A DNA stretch of 57,406 nt from Acidobacteriota bacterium (GTDB lineage: Bacteria > Acidobacteriota > Vicinamibacteria > Vicinamibacterales > UBA2999), in NCBI GenBank assembly GCA_963169195.1, contig CAUJDN010000013.1, positions 1 through 57,406 on the forward strand, written 5' to 3'. Made by a program: the position numbers and the translations under genes. The notes under the pieces are model-generated. The model was not told where the DNA came from, did no database searches, and saw nothing but the letters and a program-made list of their open reading frames with translations. Shown piece by piece: positions 18,184 to 26,318 of this stretch. The first letter of the stretch is position 1; each line of letters opens with the position of its first letter.

Positions 18184-19314
18184 TTGGGATCCGGGAGGCG
18201 GCGGGCCCGTGTTGCCTGCCGGCTGCCGGTTTCCGTCCTGGTCCTCGCGGCGATGGCGGCGTGCGCGCCGCCGTCGCCGGACATGGTGCTGCTGAACGGC
18301 CGCGTCTTCACGGCCAACCCTGGACAGCCCTGGGCTGAAGCCCTCGGCATCCGCGGCGATCGCGTCATCGCCGTGGGAACGAGCGCCGCAGTGGCCGCGT
18401 TGGCGTCGAGCGAAACGGCGACGCGCGACCTCGGTGGGCGCCTGGTCGTTCCCGGTCTCAATGACGCGCACGTGCCCGACCCGGGAGTCGACGGTGCCGG
18501 TCTCGCGACCTTCGCGCACGCCGCGCTCGCGTCCGGGGTGACCTCGATGCATTGGTTCGTGAGCGGGCGGACGGTCCAGGAGGCGGCCCGCGCGGTGCTC
18601 GACGCCGACGTCCCGCTGCGTGTCCGGATGCTGCGGATGCCGCGTTCCGGCCCCGACGGGACGACGATTGACAGCCGCCCGCACCTGCCACCGCAACCGG
18701 GCCGGCGCCTCGACATCCGCGGCATGGGCCTCGTGCTCGGCGCGGTGGACCAGGCGCGCATCTGGCAGGTCGTCGGATGGGCGTACGGAACCGAGGATCT
18801 CCTGGCGATTGAACCGGCCGACGAGCAGGCGATGGCGCTCTACGTGCAGGCCATCGAGCAGGAGGGCCTGCCCGAGATCTGGGCGCGCAAGCGTCCGCGG
18901 GTCGAGCGTGCCGGCATGGGTGCCGTCGCGCTGGCACCTCGTCTGGCGGCCTCGGGCATGGTGGCCGTCCAGCGGCCGGGCGGGACCGTGCCGCTCGCCT
19001 CGTTCGTCAACGCAGGGGTGACTCTCGCGCTGGGCTCGGGCCAGGGTACGCGCCCGTTCGGGGTGCTGGCCTGGGCAACCTCATCGGAACGGGGCTCGGA
19101 AGCCCTGACGATGGAGGAGGCGCTGATCGCCTTCACGCGGGGCTCGGCCTACGCCGAGTTCACCGACCGGGAGAAGGGCCACCTGACCGTCGGCGCGCTG
19201 GCCGACCTGGCCGTGCTCTCGGCCGATCCGTTCACGGCCGCTCGCGACGAGATGGGCGGCATACGCAGCGTCCTGACCATGATCGGTGGACGCGTGGTTC
19301 ACGATGTTCGCTGA
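18184..19314 (+). CDS. Degenerate amidohydrolase-like lipoprotein
   Basis: A 376-aa protein resembling the YtcJ/Amidohydro_3 family, with PDMVLLNGRVFTANPGQPW at the N-terminus and EEALIAFTRGSAYAEFTD...GALADLAVLSADPF at the C-terminus. It is about 150 residues shorter than usual and the metal site is broken. The HxH that follows strand 1 is H96-V-P, and the usual GSDWP aspartate motif is GSGQG (about 285). A hydrophobic leader ending MAAC suggests a lipoprotein. TTG 18184 has GGAGG about 6 nt upstream; GTG 18157 overlapping the previous stop is an alternative. It overlaps the UbiD-family start by 11 nt. It is probably non-catalytic or decaying. Confidence 0.72.
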   Translation: MGSGRRRARVACRLPVSVLVLAAMAACAPPSPDMVLLNGRVFTANPGQPWAEALGIRGDRVIAVGTSAAVAALASSETATRDLGGRLVVPGLNDAHVPDPGVDGAGLATFAHAALASGVTSMHWFVSGRTVQEAARAVLDADVPLRVRMLRMPRSGPDGTTIDSRPHLPPQPGRRLDIRGMGLVLGAVDQARIWQVVGWAYGTEDLLAIEPADEQAMALYVQAIEQEGLPEIWARKRPRVERAGMGAVALAPRLAASGMVAVQRPGGTVPLASFVNAGVTLALGSGQGTRPFGVLAWATSSERGSEALTMEEALIAFTRGSAYAEFTDREKGHLTVGALADLAVLSADPFTAARDEMGGIRSVLTMIGGRVVHDVR

Positions 19315-21109
19315 CCTCCGGCTGTTTCTCGATCACCTGCGCCGCGACCGCGATCTCGTCGAGGTATCGACGCCCGTGGACGCCCACCTCGAGGTGGCCG
19401 AGATCCACCGCCGCGTCATCGCGGCGGGCGGGCCCGCCCTGCTCTTCACCAACGTGCGGGGCAAGGCTTTCCCGCTGGTGACCAACCTGTTCGGCACCGC
19501 TCGCCGGGCCGAACGGGCCTTCGGGGAGCGTCCCCTCCGGCTGATCCGCGAGATCGTCCACCTGGCCGAGACCCTCATGCCGCCCTCACCCGGCAAGGTG
19601 TGGGGCGCGCGTGGCCTGGCCGCCGAGCTGCTGAAGGTGGGTACGCGGCGGCGGCGGTCCGGCCCGGTCACCGAGGTCGTGTCGCCGGAACTCGGACTGG
19701 ACCAGCTGCCCGTGATCACGTCGTGGCCCGAGGATGGCGGCCCGTTCGTGACGCTGCCGCTCGTCTACACGACCCATCCCGATGGCCGGGGATCGAACCT
19801 GGCCATGTATCGCCTGCACGTGCACGACCGGCGCACCACGGGCATGCACTGGCAGATCGGCAAGGGCGGCGGCGTCCACTACCAGGTGGCCGAGGCGCGG
19901 GGGCAGGCGCTGCCGGCGACGGTGTTCCTCGGCGGGCCTCCCGCGCTGATCCTGGCCGCCATCGCGCCGCTGCCGGAGAACGTCCCCGAAATGATGCTGG
20001 CCTCCCTCATCGCCGGGCGGCGATTGCCGCAGGTGCCGGGCCCGAACGGCCACCCGCATCCGCTGGTCGCCACGGCCGAGTTCGCGATCATGGGCGAGGT
20101 GCCGCCCGGCGTCAGGCGGCCCGAAGGCCCCTTCGGCGACCACTACGGGTACTACTCCCTCCAGCACGACTACCCGGTGCTCCAGGTCCGCCAGATCGCG
20201 TACCGGCACGACGCCATCTATCCCGCCACGGTCGTGGGCAAGCCGCGTCAGGAGGACTTCTTCATCGGTGACCTGCTGCAGGAGCTGCTCTCGCCGCTCT
20301 TTCCGCTGGTCATGCCGGCCGTGGAGCAGCTCTGGTCCTACGGCGAGACGGGCTATCACTCGCTGGCCGCCGCCGTGGTCAAGCAGCGCTACAAGCGTGA
20401 GGCCATGGCGAGCGCGTTCCGTATCCTGGGCGAGGGCCAGTTGTCGCTCACGAAGTTCCTGCTCCTGACCGATCGGGCGGTGCCCGTGAAGGACTTTCGT
20501 GCCACGCTGGAGCACGTGCTGGCACGCACGGATCCGCGCGTGGATCTGTACGTCTTCTCGAACCTCTCGATGGACACGCTGGACTACACGGGCCCGACCG
20601 TCAACGAGGGATCGAAGGGCGTGTGGCTCGGGCTGGGTGATCCCGTCCGGGAGCTTCCCCGCGCGTTCGTGCCTCCCGTGCCGCCACCCTCGGACGTGGC
20701 CGACGTGCGGGTCTACTGCGGCGGCTGCCTGGTGGTCGAAGGGCGGCGTTACGCGGATGATCGGGAGGCGGCGGCACGGGTGGCCACCCATCCGGCGTTC
20801 GCGGGATGGCCCCTCGTGGTGGTGACCGACGACGCGGCCCGGGCGACGAGGAGCGACATGAACTTCCTGTGGACGACGTTCACCCGGTTCGAGCCGGCGG
20901 CCGACATCCACGCGGCCGCCACAAGCGTGGTTCGCCATCACGTGAGCTACGAGCCGCCCGTCGTCATCGATGCCCGGATGAAGCCGTGGTATCCAGCGGA
21001 GCTCTCGTGCCGGCCGGACATCGCGGCCCGTGTGAACGAGCGATGGAAGGAGTACTTCCCGGCCGATCATGTGGAGATGGGCGACTCGGAGCGCGGCCAC
21101 CTGGACTAG
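19304..21109 (+). CDS. UbiD family (prenylated-FMN) decarboxylase
   Basis: A 601-aa member of the UbiD family, which reversibly decarboxylates aromatic or alpha,beta-unsaturated acids using prenylated FMN. The prFMN/metal-contact segment GSNLAMYRLHVHD (163-175) and the signature VATAEFAIMGEVPPGVRRPE running to GPFGDHYGYYS (255-285) are clear. It is about 100 residues longer than E. coli UbiD, mainly at the C-terminus. It could serve in menaquinone/ubiquinone synthesis or aromatic degradation; the sequence does not decide. No UbiX (prFMN synthase) gene lies nearby. ATG 19304 starts FADLRLFLDHL inside the end of the previous gene. ATG 19286 would add six residues. Confidence 0.88.
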   Translation: MFADLRLFLDHLRRDRDLVEVSTPVDAHLEVAEIHRRVIAAGGPALLFTNVRGKAFPLVTNLFGTARRAERAFGERPLRLIREIVHLAETLMPPSPGKVWGARGLAAELLKVGTRRRRSGPVTEVVSPELGLDQLPVITSWPEDGGPFVTLPLVYTTHPDGRGSNLAMYRLHVHDRRTTGMHWQIGKGGGVHYQVAEARGQALPATVFLGGPPALILAAIAPLPENVPEMMLASLIAGRRLPQVPGPNGHPHPLVATAEFAIMGEVPPGVRRPEGPFGDHYGYYSLQHDYPVLQVRQIAYRHDAIYPATVVGKPRQEDFFIGDLLQELLSPLFPLVMPAVEQLWSYGETGYHSLAAAVVKQRYKREAMASAFRILGEGQLSLTKFLLLTDRAVPVKDFRATLEHVLARTDPRVDLYVFSNLSMDTLDYTGPTVNEGSKGVWLGLGDPVRELPRAFVPPVPPPSDVADVRVYCGGCLVVEGRRYADDREAAARVATHPAFAGWPLVVVTDDAARATRSDMNFLWTTFTRFEPAADIHAAATSVVRHHVSYEPPVVIDARMKPWYPAELSCRPDIAARVNERWKEYFPADHVEMGDSERGHLD

Positions 21110-21155
21110 AGGGGCAGCACTCCGAGCCCCAGGACCTCAAGACCCCGTCGAATGC

Positions 21156-21168
21156 GATAATCACAGAC
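21156..21168 (+). promoter_or_regulatory. -10 element of apaG, likely leaderless
   Basis: GATAAT (21156-21161) is followed by 7 nt and then GTG 21169. The start would lie at the 5' end of the transcript. Confidence 0.5.
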
Positions 21169-21552
21169 GTGAGCGACACGACGACCAACGGCATCCGCGT
21201 GCAGGTGTCGGCGGAGTTCCTGCCCGACAGGAGCTCGCCCAGTGAGGACCAGTACGTGTTTGCGTACCACATCACCGTCTCGAACGTCGGCACGGAGGTG
21301 GCGCAGCTCATCAGCCGACACTGGATCATCACCAATGCCGATGGTGAGACCGAAGAGGTGCAGGGGCCTGGCGTGGTCGGGGAGCAGCCGGTGCTCCGGC
21401 CCGGCGAACAGTTCGCGTACACGAGCTTCTGCCCGCTCAAGACCAATGTGGGAACGATGCACGGCAGCTACACCATGGTGACGCCCGGGGGCGACGCCTT
21501 CCAGGCGAGGATCGCGCCCTTCACGCTGGCCGTTCCCTTCGCCCTCAACTGA
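21169..21552 (+). CDS. apaG: ApaG domain protein
   Basis: A 127-aa single-domain protein of the ApaG family (fibronectin-III-like beta sandwich). Typical segments are FAYHITVSNVGTEVAQLISR, HWIITNADGETEEVQGPGVV, the GEQPVLRPGEQFAYTSFCPL stretch and MHGSYTMV. The family is linked to Co2+/Mg2+ homeostasis and Ap4A-related phenotypes in enterobacteria, but the molecular role is unsettled. GTG 21169 fits the usual N-terminus (SDTTTNGIRVQV) and sits 7 nt after a -10 hexamer. The ABC exporter starts one base after the stop. Confidence 0.92.
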   Translation: MSDTTTNGIRVQVSAEFLPDRSSPSEDQYVFAYHITVSNVGTEVAQLISRHWIITNADGETEEVQGPGVVGEQPVLRPGEQFAYTSFCPLKTNVGTMHGSYTMVTPGGDAFQARIAPFTLAVPFALN

Positions 21553-21553
21553 C

Positions 21554-23476
21554 ATGGCCCTGATGCGATCCGGCGCGCCCCGCATGGCCAGGGCCGAGCG
21601 ATCCGGTGCCGGGCGGGGCCTGCCGCTCCCGGCCGAGGGAGACAAGAAGAAGCCCTTCAACACCAGCGCCGCCTGGCGGGAGGCCCGCGAGCTGCTGTAC
21701 GCGCACCGCAGGCGCCTGCTGCTGGGCCTGGCGCTGATGCTGGTCTCGCGCCTGGCGGGCATCGTGCTGCCGGCGCTGTCGAAGGTGGTGATCGACGAGG
21801 TGATCGGCAAGGCGCGGGCCGAGTTGCTGCTGCCCATTGCCCTGGCCGCGGGCGCTGCCACCCTCGTGCAGGCGGTCACCAGCTTCAGCCTGTCACAGAT
21901 CCTGGGCGTGGCGGCGCAGCGCGCCATCACCGACATGCGTATCCGGGTGCAGGCAAAGGTCATGCGCCTGCCGGTGCGCTACTTCGACTCGACGCAGTCG
22001 GGCGTGCTGCTGTCGCGCATCATGAGTGACGCCGAGGGAATCCGGAACCTCGTGGGCACGGGCCTCGTGTCGCTGGCCGGCGGGATCGTGACGGCCGCCA
22101 TCAGCCTGCTGGTGCTGCTGTACATCAATTGGCGCCTCACGCTGGTGACGGCAGCGGTGCTGGCCCTGTTCGGCGGCGGAATGGCGTACGCGTTCAAGCG
22201 ACTGCGTCCCCTCTTCCGCGAACGCGGCCGGATCCAGGCCCAGGTGACGGGCCGGCTCACCGAAGCGCTCGGGGGCATCCGCATCGTCAAGAGCTACACG
22301 GCCGAGAAGCGCGAGGAGATCGTCTTTACGAAGGGCGCGCACCGGTTGTTCCGCAACATCGCGCAGTCGATGACCGGCGTGTCGGCCACCACGGCCGGGA
22401 GCACCGTCATCGTGGGTGTCATCGGCGTCGTGATGATCTGGATGGGCGGTGGCGACATCCTCGCTGGGCGCATGACGCTCGGCGACTTCATCATGTACGT
22501 GTTCTTCATCGGCCTGCTCGCCGCGCCGCTCATCTCCATCGCCAGCATCGGCACGCAGATCACCGAGGCGTTCGCCGGGCTGGATCGCATCCGGGAGATC
22601 CTCGACATGCAGACCGAGGACGAGGCCGACGCGGACAAGGCGCCGCTCGGCCCCATCCAGGGCGACATCCGGTTCGAGGACGTCTGGTTCGAGTACGACG
22701 CGGGCCGACCCGTGCTGAAGGGCGTCAGTTTCGAGGCCTCGCCGGGTTCGACCACGGCGCTCGTGGGCTCCAGCGGTTCGGGCAAGAGCACGCTCATCGG
22801 CCTGGTGATGGCGTTCCATCGGCCCCTGCGGGGCCGGATTCTCGTGGACGGCCGCGATCTGGGTGCGATCCCCCTGCACGACTACCGCGAGCGCCTGGCG
22901 TCGGTGTTGCAGGAGAACTTCCTGTTCGACGGGACCATCGCCGAGAACATCGGCTACGCGAAGCCCGGTGCCACGCTCGAGGAGATCAAGCATGCGGCGC
23001 GTGTGGCGCACTGCGAGGAGTTCATCCTGCGCTTCCCCGACGGGTACGACACCGTCGTGGGGGAGCGTGGCATCAAGCTCTCGGGTGGCCAGCGGCAGCG
23101 GGTGTCCATCGCGCGCGCCATCCTGGCGCAGCCGAAGGTGCTCATCCTGGACGAGGCCACGTCGAGCCTGGACAGCGAGAGCGAGGAGATGATCCAGGAC
23201 GGCCTGCGGACGCTTCGCAGCGGCCGGACGACGTTCGTCATCGCCCACCGCCTGTCGACCATCCGGAGCGCCGACCAGATCCTGGTGATGGAGGGCGGTG
23301 AGATCGTCGAGCGCGGCACGCACGACGAGCTGCTGGCGGCCAACGGGCGCTACCGCCAGCTGTACGACAAGCAGTACAAGCTCGAGACGAACCGCTTCAT
23401 CAACCCGGGCGAGGACTGGACGCCGGAGGCCCCGACCATGGTGATGCCGAAGCCCGCCGCGCCCACACGGCTCTGA
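21554..23476 (+). CDS. ABC exporter, fused permease/ATPase (MsbA-like)
   Basis: A 640-aa half-transporter of the B-type exporter family. Residues about 45-355 carry the six-helix ABC membrane domain, including the coupling-helix region LTEALGGIRIVKSY. Residues about 370-615 form the ATPase: Walker A GSSGSGKST, Q-loop LQENFLFDG, signature LSGGQRQRV, Walker B VLILDEATSSLD and the H-loop AHRLSTI. It should work as a homodimer exporting lipid or another hydrophobic substrate, as MsbA does; the substrate cannot be deduced. An extra cytoplasmic N-terminal tail (about 40 residues, basic) precedes the first helix. ATG 21554 follows the apaG stop by one base. Confidence 0.92.
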   Translation: MALMRSGAPRMARAERSGAGRGLPLPAEGDKKKPFNTSAAWREARELLYAHRRRLLLGLALMLVSRLAGIVLPALSKVVIDEVIGKARAELLLPIALAAGAATLVQAVTSFSLSQILGVAAQRAITDMRIRVQAKVMRLPVRYFDSTQSGVLLSRIMSDAEGIRNLVGTGLVSLAGGIVTAAISLLVLLYINWRLTLVTAAVLALFGGGMAYAFKRLRPLFRERGRIQAQVTGRLTEALGGIRIVKSYTAEKREEIVFTKGAHRLFRNIAQSMTGVSATTAGSTVIVGVIGVVMIWMGGGDILAGRMTLGDFIMYVFFIGLLAAPLISIASIGTQITEAFAGLDRIREILDMQTEDEADADKAPLGPIQGDIRFEDVWFEYDAGRPVLKGVSFEASPGSTTALVGSSGSGKSTLIGLVMAFHRPLRGRILVDGRDLGAIPLHDYRERLASVLQENFLFDGTIAENIGYAKPGATLEEIKHAARVAHCEEFILRFPDGYDTVVGERGIKLSGGQRQRVSIARAILAQPKVLILDEATSSLDSESEEMIQDGLRTLRSGRTTFVIAHRLSTIRSADQILVMEGGEIVERGTHDELLAANGRYRQLYDKQYKLETNRFINPGEDWTPEAPTMVMPKPAAPTRL

Positions 23477-23539
23477 GACGTCGGCGGTCCCCGCGGAACC
23501 TGACCGGGGCCGCATCGTATTCCTGAGTGGAGATCGCGA

Positions 23540-24214
23540 GTGAACGATCCGGCCCAACTGCTCTCGCTGTTCCTGAACGGCGCGCTCGGCCGCTCCGGCC
23601 GGAAGCCGGCCCGCAAGGCGTCGAAGTTCCTCACCGGTCATCGGGGCCTGGTCACGTCGAGCGCCGTTCTGGCGGCGGCCGGCGTGGCGTGGGGCATCTA
23701 CGACAGTCTCAGAGCGGGCGCAGCGGGCGCAGCGGGCGCAGCGGGTGCGGCAGGTGCAGCAGGGGCAGCAGGTGCGCCGGCACCGACGGGGTCGGCGGCG
23801 TCGAGCCTGGCCGCGGTGCCGCCCCTCCCGGGCCAGGCGATGCCGGCCGAGGTGCTGCGCATCGTGCGGCTGGCGGTGTCGGCGGCGCGAGCGGACGGTG
23901 CGCTGACCGAGCCCGAGCGGGCACTCATCCTCGAGCAGGCGCGCCAGGCCGGCGTCGAGGCCGCCGCGGCGCAGGAGCTCGAGCGGCCCCATCCACTGGC
24001 GGACATCGTCCGCGGCGTCACGGACGAGGACGCCCGGCACGACCTCTATGTCCTCGCCTTCACCATCGTGCGCGCGGACGAGGCCGTCACAGGCGGCGAG
24101 CGCGTCTACCTGGCCCAGCTGGCCCACCAGCTGGGCATCGACCCGGCCACGGCCACGCGCCTCGAGACGGAAACGGCGACGCGCATCGACGCCGCAGCCC
24201 CGAGTACGCCCTGA
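23540..24214 (+). CDS. DUF533/TerB-like membrane-associated protein
   Basis: A 224-aa protein similar to the YebE/DUF533 family. A hydrophobic helix (about 37-55, GLVTSSAVLAAAGVAWGIYD) is followed by a low-complexity Gly-Ala-Ala linker (about 58-76) encoded by 9-bp DNA repeats. The C-terminal half (100-224) is a TerB-like helical domain with VLRIVRLAVSAARADGALT, acidic DGALTEPE turns and a second ADEAVTGGE turn. Function is unknown in the family; acidic turns of this kind can bind metal in TerB. The start is GTG 23540 with GGAG 7 nt upstream. The AIM24-type gene follows 32 nt later, so they likely form an operon. Confidence 0.8.
   Translation: MNDPAQLLSLFLNGALGRSGRKPARKASKFLTGHRGLVTSSAVLAAAGVAWGIYDSLRAGAAGAAGAAGAAGAAGAAGAPAPTGSAASSLAAVPPLPGQAMPAEVLRIVRLAVSAARADGALTEPERALILEQARQAGVEAAAAQELERPHPLADIVRGVTDEDARHDLYVLAFTIVRADEAVTGGERVYLAQLAHQLGIDPATATRLETETATRIDAAAPSTP
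23709..23771. repeat. 9-bp in-frame repeat encoding Gly-Ala-Ala
   Basis: Seven tandem copies of a GCGGGCGCA-like nonamer within the DUF533 gene. The first three are nearly perfect and later ones drift at third positions. The unit is a multiple of three, so copy-number change would alter linker length without frameshift. Confidence 0.85.
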
Positions 24215-24246
24215 TCCCTGATCCCTTTCCCCTCACAAAGGCATCT

Positions 24247-25275
24247 ATGTCCGCATCGCAGTGGTACATGGCCATCGGCGGCCACCAGGTGGGCCCCGTC
24301 ACCCAGGACGAGATTCTTTCGAACCTGCGCAACGGCAGCATCGATGCCGAGACGCTGGTGTTCACCTCGGGCATGACCAGCTGGCAGAGGCTGAAGGAGG
24401 TGCCAGCCTTCGCCCCGTCCCTCACCGCCGGTGCCACGGCGGGGGCGGCCGCTCCGCCACCGGTGCCGCCGGGCCGGCGCGCGCACGACATCGACTTCGT
24501 CATCCACGGGAACGAGATGCAGTTCGTCGAAGTCGAGCTGGACCCGGGAGAAGCGGCCGTGGCGGAAGCCGGCGTGTTCATGTACATGACGCCGGGCATT
24601 CAGATGGAAACCATCTTCGGGGACGGCAGCCAGGCGCCCAAGGGCGTGCTCGACGCCCTGCTCGGGGCGGGCAAGCGCATCCTGACGGGGGAGAGCCTGT
24701 TCATGACGGTGTTCCACAACCAGGGGCAGGGCAAGCAGCGCGTGGCCTTTGCGGCCCCGTATCCCGGCAAGATCCTGGCGATGGATCTCAAGGCGCTGGG
24801 CGGGCACCTGGTCTGCCAGAAGGACTCGTTCCTCTGCGCCGCGCGGGGTGTCTCGGTGGGCATCGCGTTCCAGAAGAAGATCGGCGCAGGGCTGTTCGGT
24901 GGCGAGGGATTCATCATGCAGAAACTGGAGGGCGACGGCCTCTGCTTCGTGCATGCGGGAGGGACCATCCACGCCGTGGACCTGCAGCCGGGCGAGACGC
25001 TCCGCGTCGATACGGGATGCCTCGTGGCCCTGCAGCCGAGCGTGACCTACGACATCCAGTTCGTGGGCCGGGTGAAGACGGCGCTCTTCGGCGGCGAAGG
25101 CATCTTCTTCGCGACGCTGACCGGGCCCGGTCGCGTGTGGCTGCAGTCGCTGCCGCTCAGCCGCATGGCCGACCGCATCTATGCCGCCGCGCCGCAGGTC
25201 AGCCGCGGGCGCAAGGAGGAGGGCAGCGTTCTCGATCGCGCCTTCGGGCTGGGGGACCTGATCGACGGAAGGTAG
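24247..25275 (+). CDS. AIM24/TIGR00266 family protein with GYF_2 domain
   Basis: A 342-aa two-domain protein. Residues 5-60 form a GYF_2 domain (WYMAIGGHQVGPVTQDEIL running to TLVFTSGMTSWQRL), a small module seen in bacterial proteins with membrane or scaffold roles. After a Pro/Ala linker, residues about 80-310 match the AIM24/TIGR00266 beta-helix fold, with VEVELDPGEAAVAEAGVFMYM, GLFGGEGFIMQKLEGDG and the repeated KTALFGGEGIFFATLTGPG. There is no signal peptide. The biochemical role of AIM24-like bacterial proteins is not known. It follows the DUF533 gene, and its stop abuts the second 15/16-bp repeat array. Confidence 0.87.
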   Translation: MSASQWYMAIGGHQVGPVTQDEILSNLRNGSIDAETLVFTSGMTSWQRLKEVPAFAPSLTAGATAGAAAPPPVPPGRRAHDIDFVIHGNEMQFVEVELDPGEAAVAEAGVFMYMTPGIQMETIFGDGSQAPKGVLDALLGAGKRILTGESLFMTVFHNQGQGKQRVAFAAPYPGKILAMDLKALGGHLVCQKDSFLCAARGVSVGIAFQKKIGAGLFGGEGFIMQKLEGDGLCFVHAGGTIHAVDLQPGETLRVDTGCLVALQPSVTYDIQFVGRVKTALFGGEGIFFATLTGPGRVWLQSLPLSRMADRIYAAAPQVSRGRKEEGSVLDRAFGLGDLIDGR

Positions 25276-25410
25276 GCACGGGGGTTCGACGCACGGGGGT
25301 TCGAAGCACGGATGGTTCGAAGCACGGGGGGTTCGAAGCACGGGGGGTTCGAAGCACGGATGGTTCGAAGCACGGGGGGGTCGAAGCGCGGAGGTTCGGA
25401 GCATGGGGGG
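25276..25410. repeat. 15/16-bp tandem repeat array, locus 2
   Basis: Eight to nine copies of TTCGAAGCACGGRKGG-like units, with spacing between TTCGA cores of 15 or 16 nt. It starts immediately after a TAG stop. It is the reverse complement of the word repeated at 46-133, so one repeat family occupies two loci in opposite orientation. The remaining 150 nt before the next gene hold no gene that I can see. Confidence 0.92.
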
Positions 25411-25558
25411 CGAGGATCGGCCGACCGGATCGGTCCCTGCGGCCTCCTGCCTGCGGCTCCTGTCCGATGCATCTGCGTCCATCTGCGGCGCCAGGCCCAT
25501 CGGTGTTACGATTCTCGTCTGTGCCCTGTGTGTTCAGCGTCGCCGTCTGAGGGAGGTC

Positions 25559-25978
25559 ATGCAGTCATACGCCTCGCACGCCCATCACCCCGTCCCCACC
25601 TACATCGCGTCGGTACTGTGGCTGCTGGCCGCCATCGCGTTCGTGGGCACCCTCGCGTTCGGCTGGGACGCGCGCGATTCCGCGCTCGGCTGGCTGCTGG
25701 CCGCCGTGCTGGTGCTGATTGCGATCGGCCGGACGTACACGACGAAGCTTCAGGATCGAATCATCATGCTGGAGATGAAGGTGCGCTGTGCCGAAGTGTT
25801 GCCGGCAGGTGAGGACGCGAAGCTGGCGCGCCTGAGCCCGAAGCAGATCGTCGCGCTGCGGTTCGCGTCGGACGAGGAGTTGGGTGCGCTGCTCGACAGG
25901 GCCGTCACGTCGCAGCTCTCGCCGAACGACATCAAGAAGGCCATCGCAGCCTGGCGCCCGGACCACCACCGTACGTAG
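25559..25978 (+). CDS. DUF6526-like membrane protein
   Basis: A 139-aa protein with two membrane helices near the N-terminus (about 16-34 TYIASVLWLLAAIAFVGTLA and 42-58 ALGWLLAAVLVLIAI). A cytoplasmic-looking tail follows, with RTYTTKLQDRIIMLEMKVR, LARLSPKQIVALRFASDEEL and SPNDIKKAIAAWRPDHHRT. This arrangement matches proteins annotated DUF6526. Function is unknown. ATG 25559 has a strong Shine-Dalgarno (GAGGGAGG). An upstream open frame from 25403 is repeat-derived and was not used. It is followed 106 nt later by two coupled genes on the same strand. Confidence 0.75.
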   Translation: MQSYASHAHHPVPTYIASVLWLLAAIAFVGTLAFGWDARDSALGWLLAAVLVLIAIGRTYTTKLQDRIIMLEMKVRCAEVLPAGEDAKLARLSPKQIVALRFASDEELGALLDRAVTSQLSPNDIKKAIAAWRPDHHRT

Positions 25979-26084
25979 CCGCGTTCGTGAAGTCGCTGCT
26001 CGCGGGCCGGGCCGGAGGGGAGTGTGCCCGCCCGGCGTCCGACGCGGGCTCCCCGACCCCGACCCCCGACGAGAGCCTCGAGCC

Positions 26085-26318
26085 GTGACCCCCGACGAGA
26101 AGGCCGAAGTCCTGCACCTCCTGGAAGCCCACGAGCGGACGCTTGCGGTGTGCCGTGCCTGTGCCGAGACGACACGCGACCTCGCCTGGAACGTGAAACG
26201 CGGCCGCACGCTGTCGGCGGAGGCCCTCACGGCCACGCTGGACGAGGCCAACCGGGTACTCGGCGAGCTGGGCCAGGTCGAGATTGCGATCGCGGAAATG
26301 AAGGCCGCTCTCTGGTGA
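26085..26318 (+). CDS. Small helical hypothetical protein, 77 aa
   Basis: A 77-residue protein, almost all helix (TPDEKAEVLHLLEAHERTL through QVEIAIAEMKAALW), with one CRAC pair that could bind metal or form a disulfide. I do not recognise a family. GTG 26085 was chosen because it begins just before the helix and keeps a normal reading length. The stop TGA shares a base with the next ATG (TGATG), indicating translational coupling with the ferredoxin-domain protein. Confidence 0.6.
   Translation: MTPDEKAEVLHLLEAHERTLAVCRACAETTRDLAWNVKRGRTLSAEALTATLDEANRVLGELGQVEIAIAEMKAALW

Noticed and set aside
25276..25410. Possible CRISPR array
   Set aside because: Units are 15-16 bp and contiguous with no unique spacers, and no cas genes are near. 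The 8-bp arrays fail for the same reason.
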